Below are positions 26,000 to 34,266 of a stretch of DNA of 40,314 nt, in pieces; positions within the stretch are counted from its first letter, which is position 1, and each line of letters opens with the position of its first letter. Under the pieces are notes generated by a model, which saw only the letters and a list, made by a program, of their open reading frames with translations, was not told where the DNA came from and searched no databases. The stretch lies in NCBI GenBank assembly GCA_015057445.1, contig SVEI01000018.1, positions 1 to 40,314 of the forward strand, read 5' to 3'. The stretch comes from Lachnospiraceae bacterium (GTDB lineage: Bacteria; Bacillota; Clostridia; Lachnospirales; Lachnospiraceae). The position numbers and the translations under genes are program-made.

Positions 26000-26009
26000 A
26001 TTAACTCCT

Positions 26010-26336
26010 TTAGTCCTCCTGAAGGAAGAACACTTTATAATACTGTTCTAACTGTTCAAAAAGTTCTTCCTTATCTCTAAGCAATTGCTTAACCTTAAGC
26101 ACACTACCTATCTCATCATAAAGTATGTCATCCTCTTCACAATGAGTCTTTAATTGCAAACTACCATTTTCATCAAATTCCAGCAGAATAATTCCACCTA
26201 CGTCTTCAGTAAACAGAACACACATAATTTGAAGTTCTTGTCTAATAAGCTCTGGAAGTCCTTCAAAATCTGGATTTAAATAATATTTCTCAGTATATTT
26301 TGATGCACTACAAAGTACTACGTTATCCTGATACAT
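26010..26336 (-). CDS. Small conserved protein, DUF6145-like
   Basis: A 108-residue acidic cytoplasmic protein. It begins [20 protein letters not shown], contains [21 protein letters not shown] and ends in a charged helix. I associate this pattern with DUF6145, a Lachnospiraceae family without assigned function; that recall is moderate. AGGTGAG precedes the ATG. It is wedged between dapB (17 bases) and coaX (10 bases), so it is expressed with lysine and CoA genes, which does not by itself reveal its role. Confidence 0.83.
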   Translation of the reverse strand: MYQDNVVLCSASKYTEKYYLNPDFEGLPELIRQELQIMCVLFTEDVGGIILLEFDENGSLQLKTHCEEDDILYDEIGSVLKVKQLLRDKEELFEQLEQYYKVFFLQED

Positions 26337-26353
26337 AATCTCACCTACCTAGA

Positions 26354-27109
26354 TTAGCCAATAACATCTGACATATTGTACATACCTGCTGGTTTGCCTG
26401 CTAAAAACTTCGCTGCCTCAACAGCTCCCTTGGCAAACACTGACTTTGAATAAGCAGTATGCTTAATTTCTATTACTTCATCTATGCCAGCAAATAAAAC
26501 TTCATGCTCACCTACTATAGTACCACCTCTAACTGCTGAGATACCAAGCTCTCTCTTATCACGCTTATTTCTAGTCTGTGATCTATCATAAATATACTCA
26601 TACTGATTATTGCTTGCCTCATTAATAGAATCTGCCAATGCTAAAGCTGTTCCTGATGGAGCATCAACCTTGAGATTGTGGTGCTTCTCAACTATTTCAA
26701 CATCATATCCTGCTGGTCCAAATACAGCTATTGCATCCTTTAACAACTTCATAATAGTGTTAATACCAAGACTCATATTAGCTGACTTTAGTATAGCTAC
26801 CTTCTCTGAAACATTTGATACCTTACTTAATTGCTCTGGTGAAAGTCCTGTAGTACAAAGTACAACTGGAATGTTCTTATTCTCTGCATAATTAAGTAAT
26901 TTGTCTACCGCCACTGCTGCAGCAAAATCCACAATAACATCTGCTTCTATATTACAGGAATCGATATCAGTAAAAACTGGATATCCATTTTCTTTATTGT
27001 CTATTACATCAATACCTGCAACGATTTCTACAGAATCATCTTCCTTACAAATACCTGTAATCACTTGACCCATCTTACCGTTACAGCCATGCATGATTAT
27101 CCTTGTCAT
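26354..27109 (-). CDS. dapB: 4-hydroxy-tetrahydrodipicolinate reductase
   Basis: Second dedicated step of the lysine/diaminopimelate route, using NAD(P)H. The 251-residue protein has GCNGKMGQ near the N-terminus (dinucleotide binding) and the DapB signature EKHHNLKVDAPSGTAL containing the catalytic His and Lys. GGAGG lies before the ATG. It starts 9 bases after dapA and is controlled by the same lysine riboswitch. Confidence 0.96.
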   Translation of the reverse strand: MTRIIMHGCNGKMGQVITGICKEDDSVEIVAGIDVIDNKENGYPVFTDIDSCNIEADVIVDFAAAVAVDKLLNYAENKNIPVVLCTTGLSPEQLSKVSNVSEKVAILKSANMSLGINTIMKLLKDAIAVFGPAGYDVEIVEKHHNLKVDAPSGTALALADSINEASNNQYEYIYDRSQTRNKRDKRELGISAVRGGTIVGEHEVLFAGIDEVIEIKHTAYSKSVFAKGAVEAAKFLAGKPAGMYNMSDVIG

Positions 27110-27118
27110 AAAAACCTC

Positions 27119-28006
27119 CTAGAACTTTAAACCAAAATTAGCCATTGCCTTTGAAAGCTTTTCAGCGTTAGCTGGCTCCATCTCAGTAAGTGGTCCTCTT
27201 ACATATCCGTCACAAAGACCCATTATTTCAACTGCCTTCTTAACTGGGATAGGATTTACCTCACAGAAAAGTGCATCACAAAGTTCAATAGACTTAAGCT
27301 GCATAGCACATGCCTTCTTAACATCTCCATCAAGATATGCCTGACATAAATCATGAGTTTCCTGTGGTGCAATGTTAGCAATAACTGAGATAACACCCTT
27401 TCCACCAAGAGACATTATAGGCACTATCTGATCATCATTACCTGAATATAAATCAATATCATCTCCGCAAAGACTCATAAGCTTAGCTGCCTGTGAAAGG
27501 TTTCCTGTAGCTTCCTTAATAGCAACTATATTCTCCACATTCTTAGCAAGATATGCAGCAGTCTCTGGTAATATATTAACACCTGTTCTACTTGGAACAT
27601 TGTACATAATAATAGGAAGTGAAACACTATTTGCTATAGCTGTGTAGTGTGCAATAAGTCCCTTCTGCGTAGCCTTGTTATAGTATGGAGTTACAATAAG
27701 TAATCCATCCACACCCGCTTTCTGGGCTTCCTGTGATAGATAGATAGCTGTCTCAGTACAGTTTGAACCTGTTCCTGCCACAACTGGAATTCTCTTATTT
27801 ACAACCTCTGCACAGAATCTAATACACTCAATATGCTCCTCGTGAGTAAGTGTAGAAGACTCGCCTGTAGTTCCACATACAATAATACAATCTGTTCCAT
27901 TAGCAATATGGAACTCGATAAGCTCTCTGAACTTATCATAATCAACCTCTTTGTTCTCCTTAAATGGTGTAACAATTGCAACACCTGATCCTGTAAAAAT
28001 TGCCAT
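27119..28006 (-). CDS. dapA: 4-hydroxy-tetrahydrodipicolinate synthase
   Basis: It condenses pyruvate and aspartate semialdehyde in the committed step to diaminopimelate and lysine. The 295-residue TIM-barrel protein has GTTGES, the Tyr in YNVPSRTG and the Schiff-base Lys in VAIKEATG at about residue 161. AGGAGG precedes the ATG. It is first in the operon dapA-dapB-small ORF-coaX-dusB, and its leader carries a lysine riboswitch. Confidence 0.97.
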   Translation of the reverse strand: MAIFTGSGVAIVTPFKENKEVDYDKFRELIEFHIANGTDCIIVCGTTGESSTLTHEEHIECIRFCAEVVNKRIPVVAGTGSNCTETAIYLSQEAQKAGVDGLLIVTPYYNKATQKGLIAHYTAIANSVSLPIIMYNVPSRTGVNILPETAAYLAKNVENIVAIKEATGNLSQAAKLMSLCGDDIDLYSGNDDQIVPIMSLGGKGVISVIANIAPQETHDLCQAYLDGDVKKACAMQLKSIELCDALFCEVNPIPVKKAVEIMGLCDGYVRGPLTEMEPANAEKLSKAMANFGLKF

Positions 28007-28050
28007 ATTAGCTTCCTCCTAGATAATCATTTTTGTCCTAAACAAAGATA

Positions 28051-28078
28051 CGGGTTAGCACGACAAAGTGCTAACCCG
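28051..28078 (-). terminator. Attenuator terminator of the lysine riboswitch
   Basis: CGGGTTAGCAC and GTGCTAACCCG form a perfect 11-pair stem with a 6-base loop, followed on the minus strand by TATCTTTGTTT. It stands between the aptamer and dapA, as expected for lysine-dependent termination. Confidence 0.88.
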
Positions 28079-28117
28079 AAATAATTTGAAATAATATATA
28101 CTCAATTATATTTCTAT

Positions 28118-28280
28118 AGTAGCGCTCCATCTTTCGATGACAGCCATACAGCTCTTAACTGCACAGCCAGGACAACAAACCTTAGACATCTATCATCCTT
28201 CGGCGATTTCCCCTTTCGTCCATATTCATCTGATCTAAGTCATCCTATGGGTTACTGATGAAACTCGCGCCTCTACCTTA
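28118..28280 (-). promoter_or_regulatory. Lysine riboswitch (L box)
   Basis: The minus strand shows the conserved L-box blocks in order: AGGTAGAGGCGCGA, a P2 region, GAAAGGGGAAATCGCCGAAG, CTGGCTGT, CTGTATGGCTGTCA and the closing GGAGCGCTACT, which pairs with the 5' block as P1. With lysine bound, the downstream terminator should form and shut off dapA. The 375-base gap between dapA and the SSB-like gene is filled by this element, its terminator and its promoter. Confidence 0.96.
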
Positions 28281-28318
28281 TATATTCATGCTTACCTTGC
28301 ACTCGTCAAGTCTTGTAG

Positions 28319-28347
28319 ATTATAACACCTGCAACGAGCATTGTCAA
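28319..28347 (-). promoter_or_regulatory. Consensus promoter of the dapA operon
   Basis: Perfect TTGACA (28342-28347) and TATAAT (28319-28324) on the minus strand, 17 bases apart. It is the best sigma-A promoter in the window and starts the transcript about 30 bases before the L box. Confidence 0.92.
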
Positions 28348-28381
28348 CGCCTCGCAAATAAACTTGCTCAGTGTTTAGCAA

Positions 28382-29011
28382 CTATTCTAAGCATTCCATT
28401 TTGCTTACAGAAACTTCATAGGCAACCTTATTAACAATTTCATCATTACCTATCTTTTTCTGATATTCTCTACTTTGGATTCTTCCCCAAATTGCCACAT
28501 GTTCACCTACAGCTAACTTTCCAGCGAAACGGGCATTTCTTCCCCAACATATACATGGAATATAATCTGACTTGCCATAAGCTCTATTTACCGCAAGTAG
28601 AATATCTGCTATTTCTCTTCCAAGTGGAGTCATACGGTATATAGGTTCCTTGCATATGTAACCGTCAAGATAAATCTGATTAGGCTTATTCTCTCTCTCA
28701 TCAGTTTCAGTTAAATTCTCTATTTCTCTAACAAAAACAGATAATATAAGTCTATTCTTATTTTCATCATGCTTGTTGTAAGATCTGAACTGACCTTTAG
28801 CTAATACCTTATCTCCGATGTGTGAACTTTCTACATCATAAAGTCTATCTGACACCATAAGGGGAATGATGTCGTGAGTATCACTTAATCTGTTCACCAG
28901 CAAATCCACCATGTAGAATCCTTCACCAAATATCTCATGGCTGAATCTAAAATCTGATGCAATTTCTCCTGCTACTACTACTTGATTGTTTGTTAAAATT
29001 TTCTCTGTCAT
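28382..29011 (-). CDS. SSB-like protein with two probable OB folds
   Basis: A 209-residue protein. Residues about 5-100 (NNQVVVAGEIASDFRFSHE...) and about 110-205 (NQIYLDGYICKEPIYRMTPLGREIADILLAVNR...) each look like an SSB/PriB-type OB domain. The second is closer to standard SSB (CICWGRNARFAGKLAVGEHVAIWGRIQSREYQ). There is no acidic SSB tail, so it is probably not the main replication SSB. Tandem-OB SSB-like proteins occur in Clostridia, but I know no defined role. GGAGG precedes the ATG, and a structured leader lies directly upstream. It is monocistronic on the evidence of flanking signals. Confidence 0.82.
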   Translation of the reverse strand: MTEKILTNNQVVVAGEIASDFRFSHEIFGEGFYMVDLLVNRLSDTHDIIPLMVSDRLYDVESSHIGDKVLAKGQFRSYNKHDENKNRLILSVFVREIENLTETDERENKPNQIYLDGYICKEPIYRMTPLGREIADILLAVNRAYGKSDYIPCICWGRNARFAGKLAVGEHVAIWGRIQSREYQKKIGNDEIVNKVAYEVSVSKMECLE

Positions 29012-29034
29012 ATTTTTTCCTCCTTCTTATGAAA

Positions 29035-29092
29035 CACCCAATTTCCCCTGGGTGCATGACCGGTTTGTTAGGGCTCCCCATAGCCACCAGTC
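29035..29092 (-). ncRNA. Structured 5' leader RNA of the SSB-like gene
   Basis: On the minus strand GACTGGT pairs with ACCGGTC (7 pairs, one G-T). It encloses the hairpin GGCT-ATGGGG-AGCC and an unpaired CTAACAA. A second hairpin CACCCA/TGGGTG with loop GGGGAAAT follows, 13 bases before the ribosome site AAGGAGG. The element is G/C-rich and begins just after the probable transcription start. I could not match it to a known riboswitch class. Confidence 0.6.
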
Positions 29093-29105
29093 TTATCCTT
29101 TTGGT

Positions 29106-29111
29106 ATAATA
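29106..29111 (-). promoter_or_regulatory. Candidate -10 of the SSB-like gene
   Basis: TATTAT on the minus strand is preceded at 17 bases by a weak TTATTC. It would start transcription about 7 bases before the structured leader. The area is AT-rich, so this is tentative. Confidence 0.4.
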
Positions 29112-29160
29112 TATATATACTCTATTACGAATAAATATATTCCAGTTTTTTGTAGATTTT

Positions 29161-29946
29161 TTATTTTTTTCTTCTCTGTCTTAAAACCTCATATGAGATA
29201 ACTGCAACAGAAGTAGCAGCATTTAAAGATTCAACTTTCCCACACATAGGTATTCTGATTAATTTGTCTGCTGTGCTACTTATGTCTGCACTAAGACCAT
29301 TGCCCTCATTACCTATCAAAAATCCACAAGAGCCTTTGAAATCCTCATCATAAAAATCCTTCCCATCAAGATGAGCTCCATATATACAAAGCCCTACTGA
29401 CTTCATTTTAGAAATATCTCCTTTGAGATTAGATGATACATAAACTGGAACTCTAAAAATAGAACCCATAGTAGATCTTATAACCTTAGGATTATACATA
29501 TCCACACAATCATTACTAAGAACAACTCCAGTGGCTCCTGCCCCCTCCGCAGTACGTATAATAGTCCCTAAGTTTCCTGGATCCTGAAGACGTTCAGCAA
29601 TAAGAATAAAATCATCCCTTCCGCTACAGACATCTTCTAAACTTGTCCCTTTCATTCTAACTAAAGCCATTATGCCTTGTGGTGTATTAGTATCCGACAT
29701 TGATGAAAAAACATGATCTGCAACAAATATAAGTTCTTCTTCAGCAACAACAGATAAGATATCTGCTTTTAACTTAATATAAGCTCCTTCTGCCACATAA
29801 ACTGAAACTATGTCTTCCTTAGGTATCTCCCTAAACATCCTAATACCTTCAACCACATATACATTCTTCTCTCTTCTGTATGATGATGATTTAATTAGCT
29901 TTTTTATTTCTTTAATTCTATCATTTGAGGCTGATGCTATAACCAT
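29161..29946 (-). CDS. TrmH/SpoU family RNA 2'-O-methyltransferase
   Basis: A SAM-dependent methyltransferase of rRNA or tRNA ribose. The 261-residue protein has an N-terminal substrate-binding domain (ASASNDRIKEIKKL) and the SPOUT trefoil-knot motifs LQDPGNLGTIIRTAEG, IGNEGNGLS and VESLNAATSVAV. An ATG at 29946 lies 9 bases after GGAG and gives the normal family N-terminus; ATGs at 29952 and 29985 are less likely. The target nucleotide is not readable. It follows dnaE on the same strand. Confidence 0.92.
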   Translation of the reverse strand: MVIASASNDRIKEIKKLIKSSSYRREKNVYVVEGIRMFREIPKEDIVSVYVAEGAYIKLKADILSVVAEEELIFVADHVFSSMSDTNTPQGIMALVRMKGTSLEDVCSGRDDFILIAERLQDPGNLGTIIRTAEGAGATGVVLSNDCVDMYNPKVIRSTMGSIFRVPVYVSSNLKGDISKMKSVGLCIYGAHLDGKDFYDEDFKGSCGFLIGNEGNGLSADISSTADKLIRIPMCGKVESLNAATSVAVISYEVLRQRRKK

Positions 29947-30070
29947 TAGCATAATCTCCTTACCTATGATTGATAATCCTATCAAAAATTCTACAGAATA
30001 ACAAGCAATAATATATACTTTTTACTGCATTTTTACTATTTTGACAAAAAATGCGGTCTCTTTGTGAATT

Positions 30071-33000
30071 TTAACCTTTAGACACTGGTCTTACAACCAC
30101 ATTTTCTTCCCCCATAAAGCCTTTCAACGCTTCTAACAATTGGTCAGAAGCCACAACTTTATACTTGTCTGGCATTCTTTTAAAGCTTCTTGGATTTCTG
30201 AGCATAACCATAGTAACAGTTCTTCCCCTATGGCTACTAAGAATACTCAGAAAATCCTGTTCTTTGACATTGAAATCATCTTCGTTATCAAAACATACCC
30301 AGACTTCTTTACTTTCTGCCTCTAAATCTTGTCTAATATCATCTAAGGTATATATTTCTGAACAAATAAGATTTCCGCCTCTGTCCGATAATGATGCATT
30401 CCCCCTAACAAGAAGCTTACTATTCTTAACAAATAATTCCTTATAGTTACTGTATTCTCTAGGAAATACAACTATCTCCAATGTTCCATACAAATCCTCT
30501 ATGGTAACAAAGGCCATATTGTCTCCACGCTTGGTAGTCTGAACTCTTACATTCTCAACCACACCTGCCACTGTGTAGAACTTTTTATCCTCCACTGCAA
30601 ATTCTCCAAACTCCTCATCTAAAACAAAATCCATAGACTTTGCAGTACATTTTTTCTCTATTACATCATAATAATCATCTAACAGATGACCACTAATACA
30701 TATACCTAAAAACTCTTTTTCCTTCGAAAGCTTTTCTTCTTTTGAAAACTCATCTACATCAGGGTATTTAACTTGAAATTCTGCCTTTTCTTCCTCTCCC
30801 AAAAAATCCATTAGAGACATCTGTCCTGACATAGCACTTTTCTTTTCTCTAGCCGCATTATCTAGTATACTTGGATATACCATCATCATCTGACGTCTAT
30901 TATATCCAAAACTATCAAATGCTCCAGAACATATAAAGCTTTCAATGGTACGCTTATTCGCTTCCTTGTTAGAAAGCCTGTTTACAAAATCCTCTAAACT
31001 CTTAAATGGTCCTCTTTCAATAACCTCTTCTCTAACTATGTCAGTTACACCCTCACCTACACTCTTAACCGCAGACAAACCGTATCTGATAGCATTTCCG
31101 GTTACAGAAAAATCACCTAAGCCCACATTAATATCTGGTGGTAAAATCTCTATGCCCATTGATTTACATATCTGAATATACTCAGCTACCTTCTCTGATT
31201 TTTCTTTTACAGACGAGATTAGTGCCGCCATATATTCTACTGGATAATGCGCCTTTAGATATGCCGTCTGATACGCAACCAATGCATATGCACCTGCATG
31301 AGATTTGTTAAACGCGTACTTTGCAAAGTCAGTCATTTCATCGAATATTTTGTTTGCAGTTTCTTCACTAACACCTCTGTTTATACAACCTGGAACGCCC
31401 TCTGCTTCATTTCCATAGACAAAGTTCTTTCTTTCCTTTGCCATAACTTCAGGCTTTTTCTTAGCCATAGCTCTTCGAACCAAATCACTTCGTCCTAAAG
31501 AATATCCAGCAAGCTCCATAACTATCTGCATAACCTGCTCCTGATATACAATACAACCATAGGTCGGAGCTAATATCTTCTCCAATGCTGGATGATCATA
31601 TACTATAGCAGACTTATTCTTCTTTCCTTTTAGATACTGTGGAATAAAATCCATAGGACCTGGTCGATACAAAGAAATACCAGCTATAACCTCCTCTATA
31701 TTCGAAGGTTTAAGTTGCTTCATGAAACTCTTCATACCTGCGCTTTCTAGCTGGAACACACCATCTGTCTTACCTGCCGATATAAGTTCAAACACCTCTG
31801 GATCATCAAGTTCCATCTTGGCAAAATCGATATCCACACCATGATTTTCTCTAATGAACCTTTTTGCATCCTCTATAACAGTCAAATTTCTAAGACCTAG
31901 GAAATCCATCTTAAGAAGGCCAAGTTCCTCTATCAAATCCTTATCATATTGGGTAACTATAGCGTCCTCCACACCACGACCAAGTGGAACATACTCCCCT
32001 ATAGGTTTCTGACCAATAACCACTCCAGCTGCATGAGTTCCTGACTGTCTAGGAAGACCTTCTAGCTTAATAGCCATATCAATCATCTTTCTGACATCGT
32101 CACTCTCATCATACATCTGCGAAAGTTCCTTACTAACCTTTAAGGCAAGTGGTATGTTTAATTTTTCATTAGCATATTCTTCTGGCAATCTAGTTGGTAT
32201 TGCCTTTGATACTTTGTCACATAAAGCATATGGAAGATCCATAACTCTTCCTACATCTCTGATACACTGTTTTGAAGCCAAAGTACCAAATGTTATAATC
32301 TGCGCTACATTGTCCTTGCCGTACTTTCGGTTTACATAATCTATAACTTCCTGTCTTCGATCTGGGCAAAAATCAATATCTATATCGGGCATAGTTACTC
32401 TCTCTGGATTTAAGAATCTCTCAAAGAGCAATTCATATTTTATAGGTTCCATGTCAGTAATATCAAGTGTATATGATACAACACTACCTACTGCTGAACC
32501 TCGGCCTGGTCCTACTGGAATACCATTTTCCTTAGCAAATCTTATAAAATCCCACACTATAAGAAAATAGTCCACAAATCCCATATCTCGAATAACACCG
32601 AGCTCATAGTCTAATCTTTCCTGAAGAGAAGGTGTTACATCCCCATATTTTCTAACAAGACCTTTGTTGCACTGCTCAGTTAAATATGAAAATGCATCAT
32701 AGCCTTCTGGTACATCAAATTTTGGCAATTTTTGTTCACCAAACACTATCTCCACATTACACATATCTGCAATTTTATTTGTATTTTCTAGTGCATCCAA
32801 TGCGTATGGAAATAGTTTTGCCATCTCATCTGCAGATTTTAGGTAATATTGTCCTCCGTCGTATCTCATACGGTCTTCATCCTTAAGCAATTTACCTGTT
32901 TGGATACAAAGAAGCACATCATGAGCCTCTGCATCATCTGCCATTATGTAGTGAGAATCGTTAGTAGCAACCATAGGAATGCCAGTCTCCTTAGACAGAC

Positions 33001-33574
33001 GCATGACACCTGCATTTACTGTTTGCTGCTCTGGCATACCATGATCCTGAAGCTCTAAATAATAATTACCCTCTCCAAATATTTCAAGGTGTTTAAGTGC
33101 TGCCATTTTAGCACCTTCATAATTATTATATCTAAGATTTGTTGCAACTTCTCCAGCCAAACAAGCACTTAAAGCAACTATACCATTGCTATATTGTTTA
33201 AGTACCTCCATATCAACTCGAGGCTTGTAATAAAATCCGTCCACAAAGCCTGCTGATACTATCTTACATAAATTATGATATCCTTCATTATTCTTGGCCA
33301 AAAGAACTAAATGATTATATCTTCCTTCTCCTTTGACTACTTCTCGATCAAATCTAGATCCTGGCGCAACATAGACCTCACAACCTATAATAGGCTTTAT
33401 ACCTGCTGACTTACATGCTTTATAAAAATTTATAGCCCCATACATAACTCCGTGATCAGTTATAGCTAACGACTTCATACCAAGTTCTTTTGCTCTAGCA
33501 ACCAGCTCTTTTATCTTTGCTGAGCCGTCTAACAAACTAAATTCTGTATGGACATGTAAATGTGTAAAATCCAT
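30071..33574 (-). CDS. dnaE: DNA polymerase III alpha subunit
   Basis: A replicative DNA polymerase of 1167 residues, full length for DnaE. It opens with an intact PHP domain (HLHVHTEFSLLDG, ITDHGVMYG). The polymerase core has YRPGPMD and the catalytic aspartates in PDIDIDFCPDRR, followed by a helix-hairpin-helix region and an OB domain (YTVAGVVENVRVQTTKRG). AAGGAAATATA precedes the ATG. It lacks the exonuclease insertion of PolC. In Clostridia and relatives DnaE normally coexists with PolC and helps extend primers. Confidence 0.97.
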   Translation of the reverse strand: MDFTHLHVHTEFSLLDGSAKIKELVARAKELGMKSLAITDHGVMYGAINFYKACKSAGIKPIIGCEVYVAPGSRFDREVVKGEGRYNHLVLLAKNNEGYHNLCKIVSAGFVDGFYYKPRVDMEVLKQYSNGIVALSACLAGEVATNLRYNNYEGAKMAALKHLEIFGEGNYYLELQDHGMPEQQTVNAGVMRLSKETGIPMVATNDSHYIMADDAEAHDVLLCIQTGKLLKDEDRMRYDGGQYYLKSADEMAKLFPYALDALENTNKIADMCNVEIVFGEQKLPKFDVPEGYDAFSYLTEQCNKGLVRKYGDVTPSLQERLDYELGVIRDMGFVDYFLIVWDFIRFAKENGIPVGPGRGSAVGSVVSYTLDITDMEPIKYELLFERFLNPERVTMPDIDIDFCPDRRQEVIDYVNRKYGKDNVAQIITFGTLASKQCIRDVGRVMDLPYALCDKVSKAIPTRLPEEYANEKLNIPLALKVSKELSQMYDESDDVRKMIDMAIKLEGLPRQSGTHAAGVVIGQKPIGEYVPLGRGVEDAIVTQYDKDLIEELGLLKMDFLGLRNLTVIEDAKRFIRENHGVDIDFAKMELDDPEVFELISAGKTDGVFQLESAGMKSFMKQLKPSNIEEVIAGISLYRPGPMDFIPQYLKGKKNKSAIVYDHPALEKILAPTYGCIVYQEQVMQIVMELAGYSLGRSDLVRRAMAKKKPEVMAKERKNFVYGNEAEGVPGCINRGVSEETANKIFDEMTDFAKYAFNKSHAGAYALVAYQTAYLKAHYPVEYMAALISSVKEKSEKVAEYIQICKSMGIEILPPDINVGLGDFSVTGNAIRYGLSAVKSVGEGVTDIVREEVIERGPFKSLEDFVNRLSNKEANKRTIESFICSGAFDSFGYNRRQMMMVYPSILDNAAREKKSAMSGQMSLMDFLGEEEKAEFQVKYPDVDEFSKEEKLSKEKEFLGICISGHLLDDYYDVIEKKCTAKSMDFVLDEEFGEFAVEDKKFYTVAGVVENVRVQTTKRGDNMAFVTIEDLYGTLEIVVFPREYSNYKELFVKNSKLLVRGNASLSDRGGNLICSEIYTLDDIRQDLEAESKEVWVCFDNEDDFNVKEQDFLSILSSHRGRTVTMVMLRNPRSFKRMPDKYKVVASDQLLEALKGFMGEENVVVRPVSKG

Positions 33575-33637
33575 TATATTTCCTTCTTTCTATTATCCCC
33601 AAACCGTTACTATCTGTCCTAACCAAACAACTAGTTT

Positions 33638-34246
33638 TTATTCTTCTATCAATCTGTACAAAAACAAAATCACCTTTTTTATACACTCTATAAAATTTTT
33701 AAATCCAGATAAACGAATGGCTTTAACTTCTCGATTCTTAATATATGCGAATGTATACTTTTCGCCTTTTTCTGCCAACATTTCTAGATACTTCTCTAAT
33801 AATGCCTGTGAATTAGGATGAAGCAACTTTCCTGAACGGCCTCTTCTGTAGTATTCAAGCGGCTGGCTCTCATTATAATTTTCCTTATTGTATATTTTGC
33901 AAGCTGCTATTCTATCACAAAACATCTCTATTACATATTTCTTGGGCATCTCCATACCAACTATACCCTTAGTTTTATCTACACTATAGTCAATCCAATA
34001 CTCTAAATGATGCTTATTTCTACCCTTATGGTGCAACCAAGCGCTAGTATAGCCCTTATCTTCTCTCTCGGCATCATTAGGGCTTCTGTTTCCTTGATAA
34101 TATTTAGCTCCCATAGAAAATTCAACCCATGAATACTTAGACAAATCATGCATTAGCCCCTGCCAGTAAAGACCTACTGCAAAACAATGTTTCATAACTT
34201 GTATCTTATGCTTATTTATAGTTTTCAAATGCTCCAACCACTTCAA
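33638..34246 (-). CDS. DUF5662-like protein with HD-like histidine motifs
   Basis: A 202-residue protein that I associate with DUF5662. Histidine/aspartate motifs in HCFAVGLYWQGLMHDLSKYS and AWLHHKGRNKHHLEYW resemble a metal-binding HD-type site, so a phosphohydrolase is plausible but unproven. The C-terminal 20 residues are hydrophobic. The preferred start is a TTG at 34246, with AGAGGTG 6 bases before it; an upstream TTG at 34282 overlaps apbE and lacks a ribosome site. It sits between apbE and dnaE with no functional hint. Confidence 0.82.
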   Translation of the reverse strand: MKWLEHLKTINKHKIQVMKHCFAVGLYWQGLMHDLSKYSWVEFSMGAKYYQGNRSPNDAEREDKGYTSAWLHHKGRNKHHLEYWIDYSVDKTKGIVGMEMPKKYVIEMFCDRIAACKIYNKENYNESQPLEYYRRGRSGKLLHPNSQALLEKYLEMLAEKGEKYTFAYIKNREVKAIRLSGFKNFIECIKKVILFLYRLIEE

Positions 34247-34266
34247 AACATTCACCTCTATATCTA

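Noticed and set aside
29035-29092. Fluoride, c-di-GMP-I, THF or ZTP riboswitch in the SSB-like leader
   Set aside because: Some short strings (ATGG loop, TAACAAACC) recall the fluoride class, but the required downstream pseudoknot partner is absent; the conserved blocks of the other classes are also missing.
30010-30050. Hairpin GCATTTTT/AAAAATGC after dnaE as a terminator
   Set aside because: It is A/T-rich and no T tract follows on the minus strand, so it was not called.
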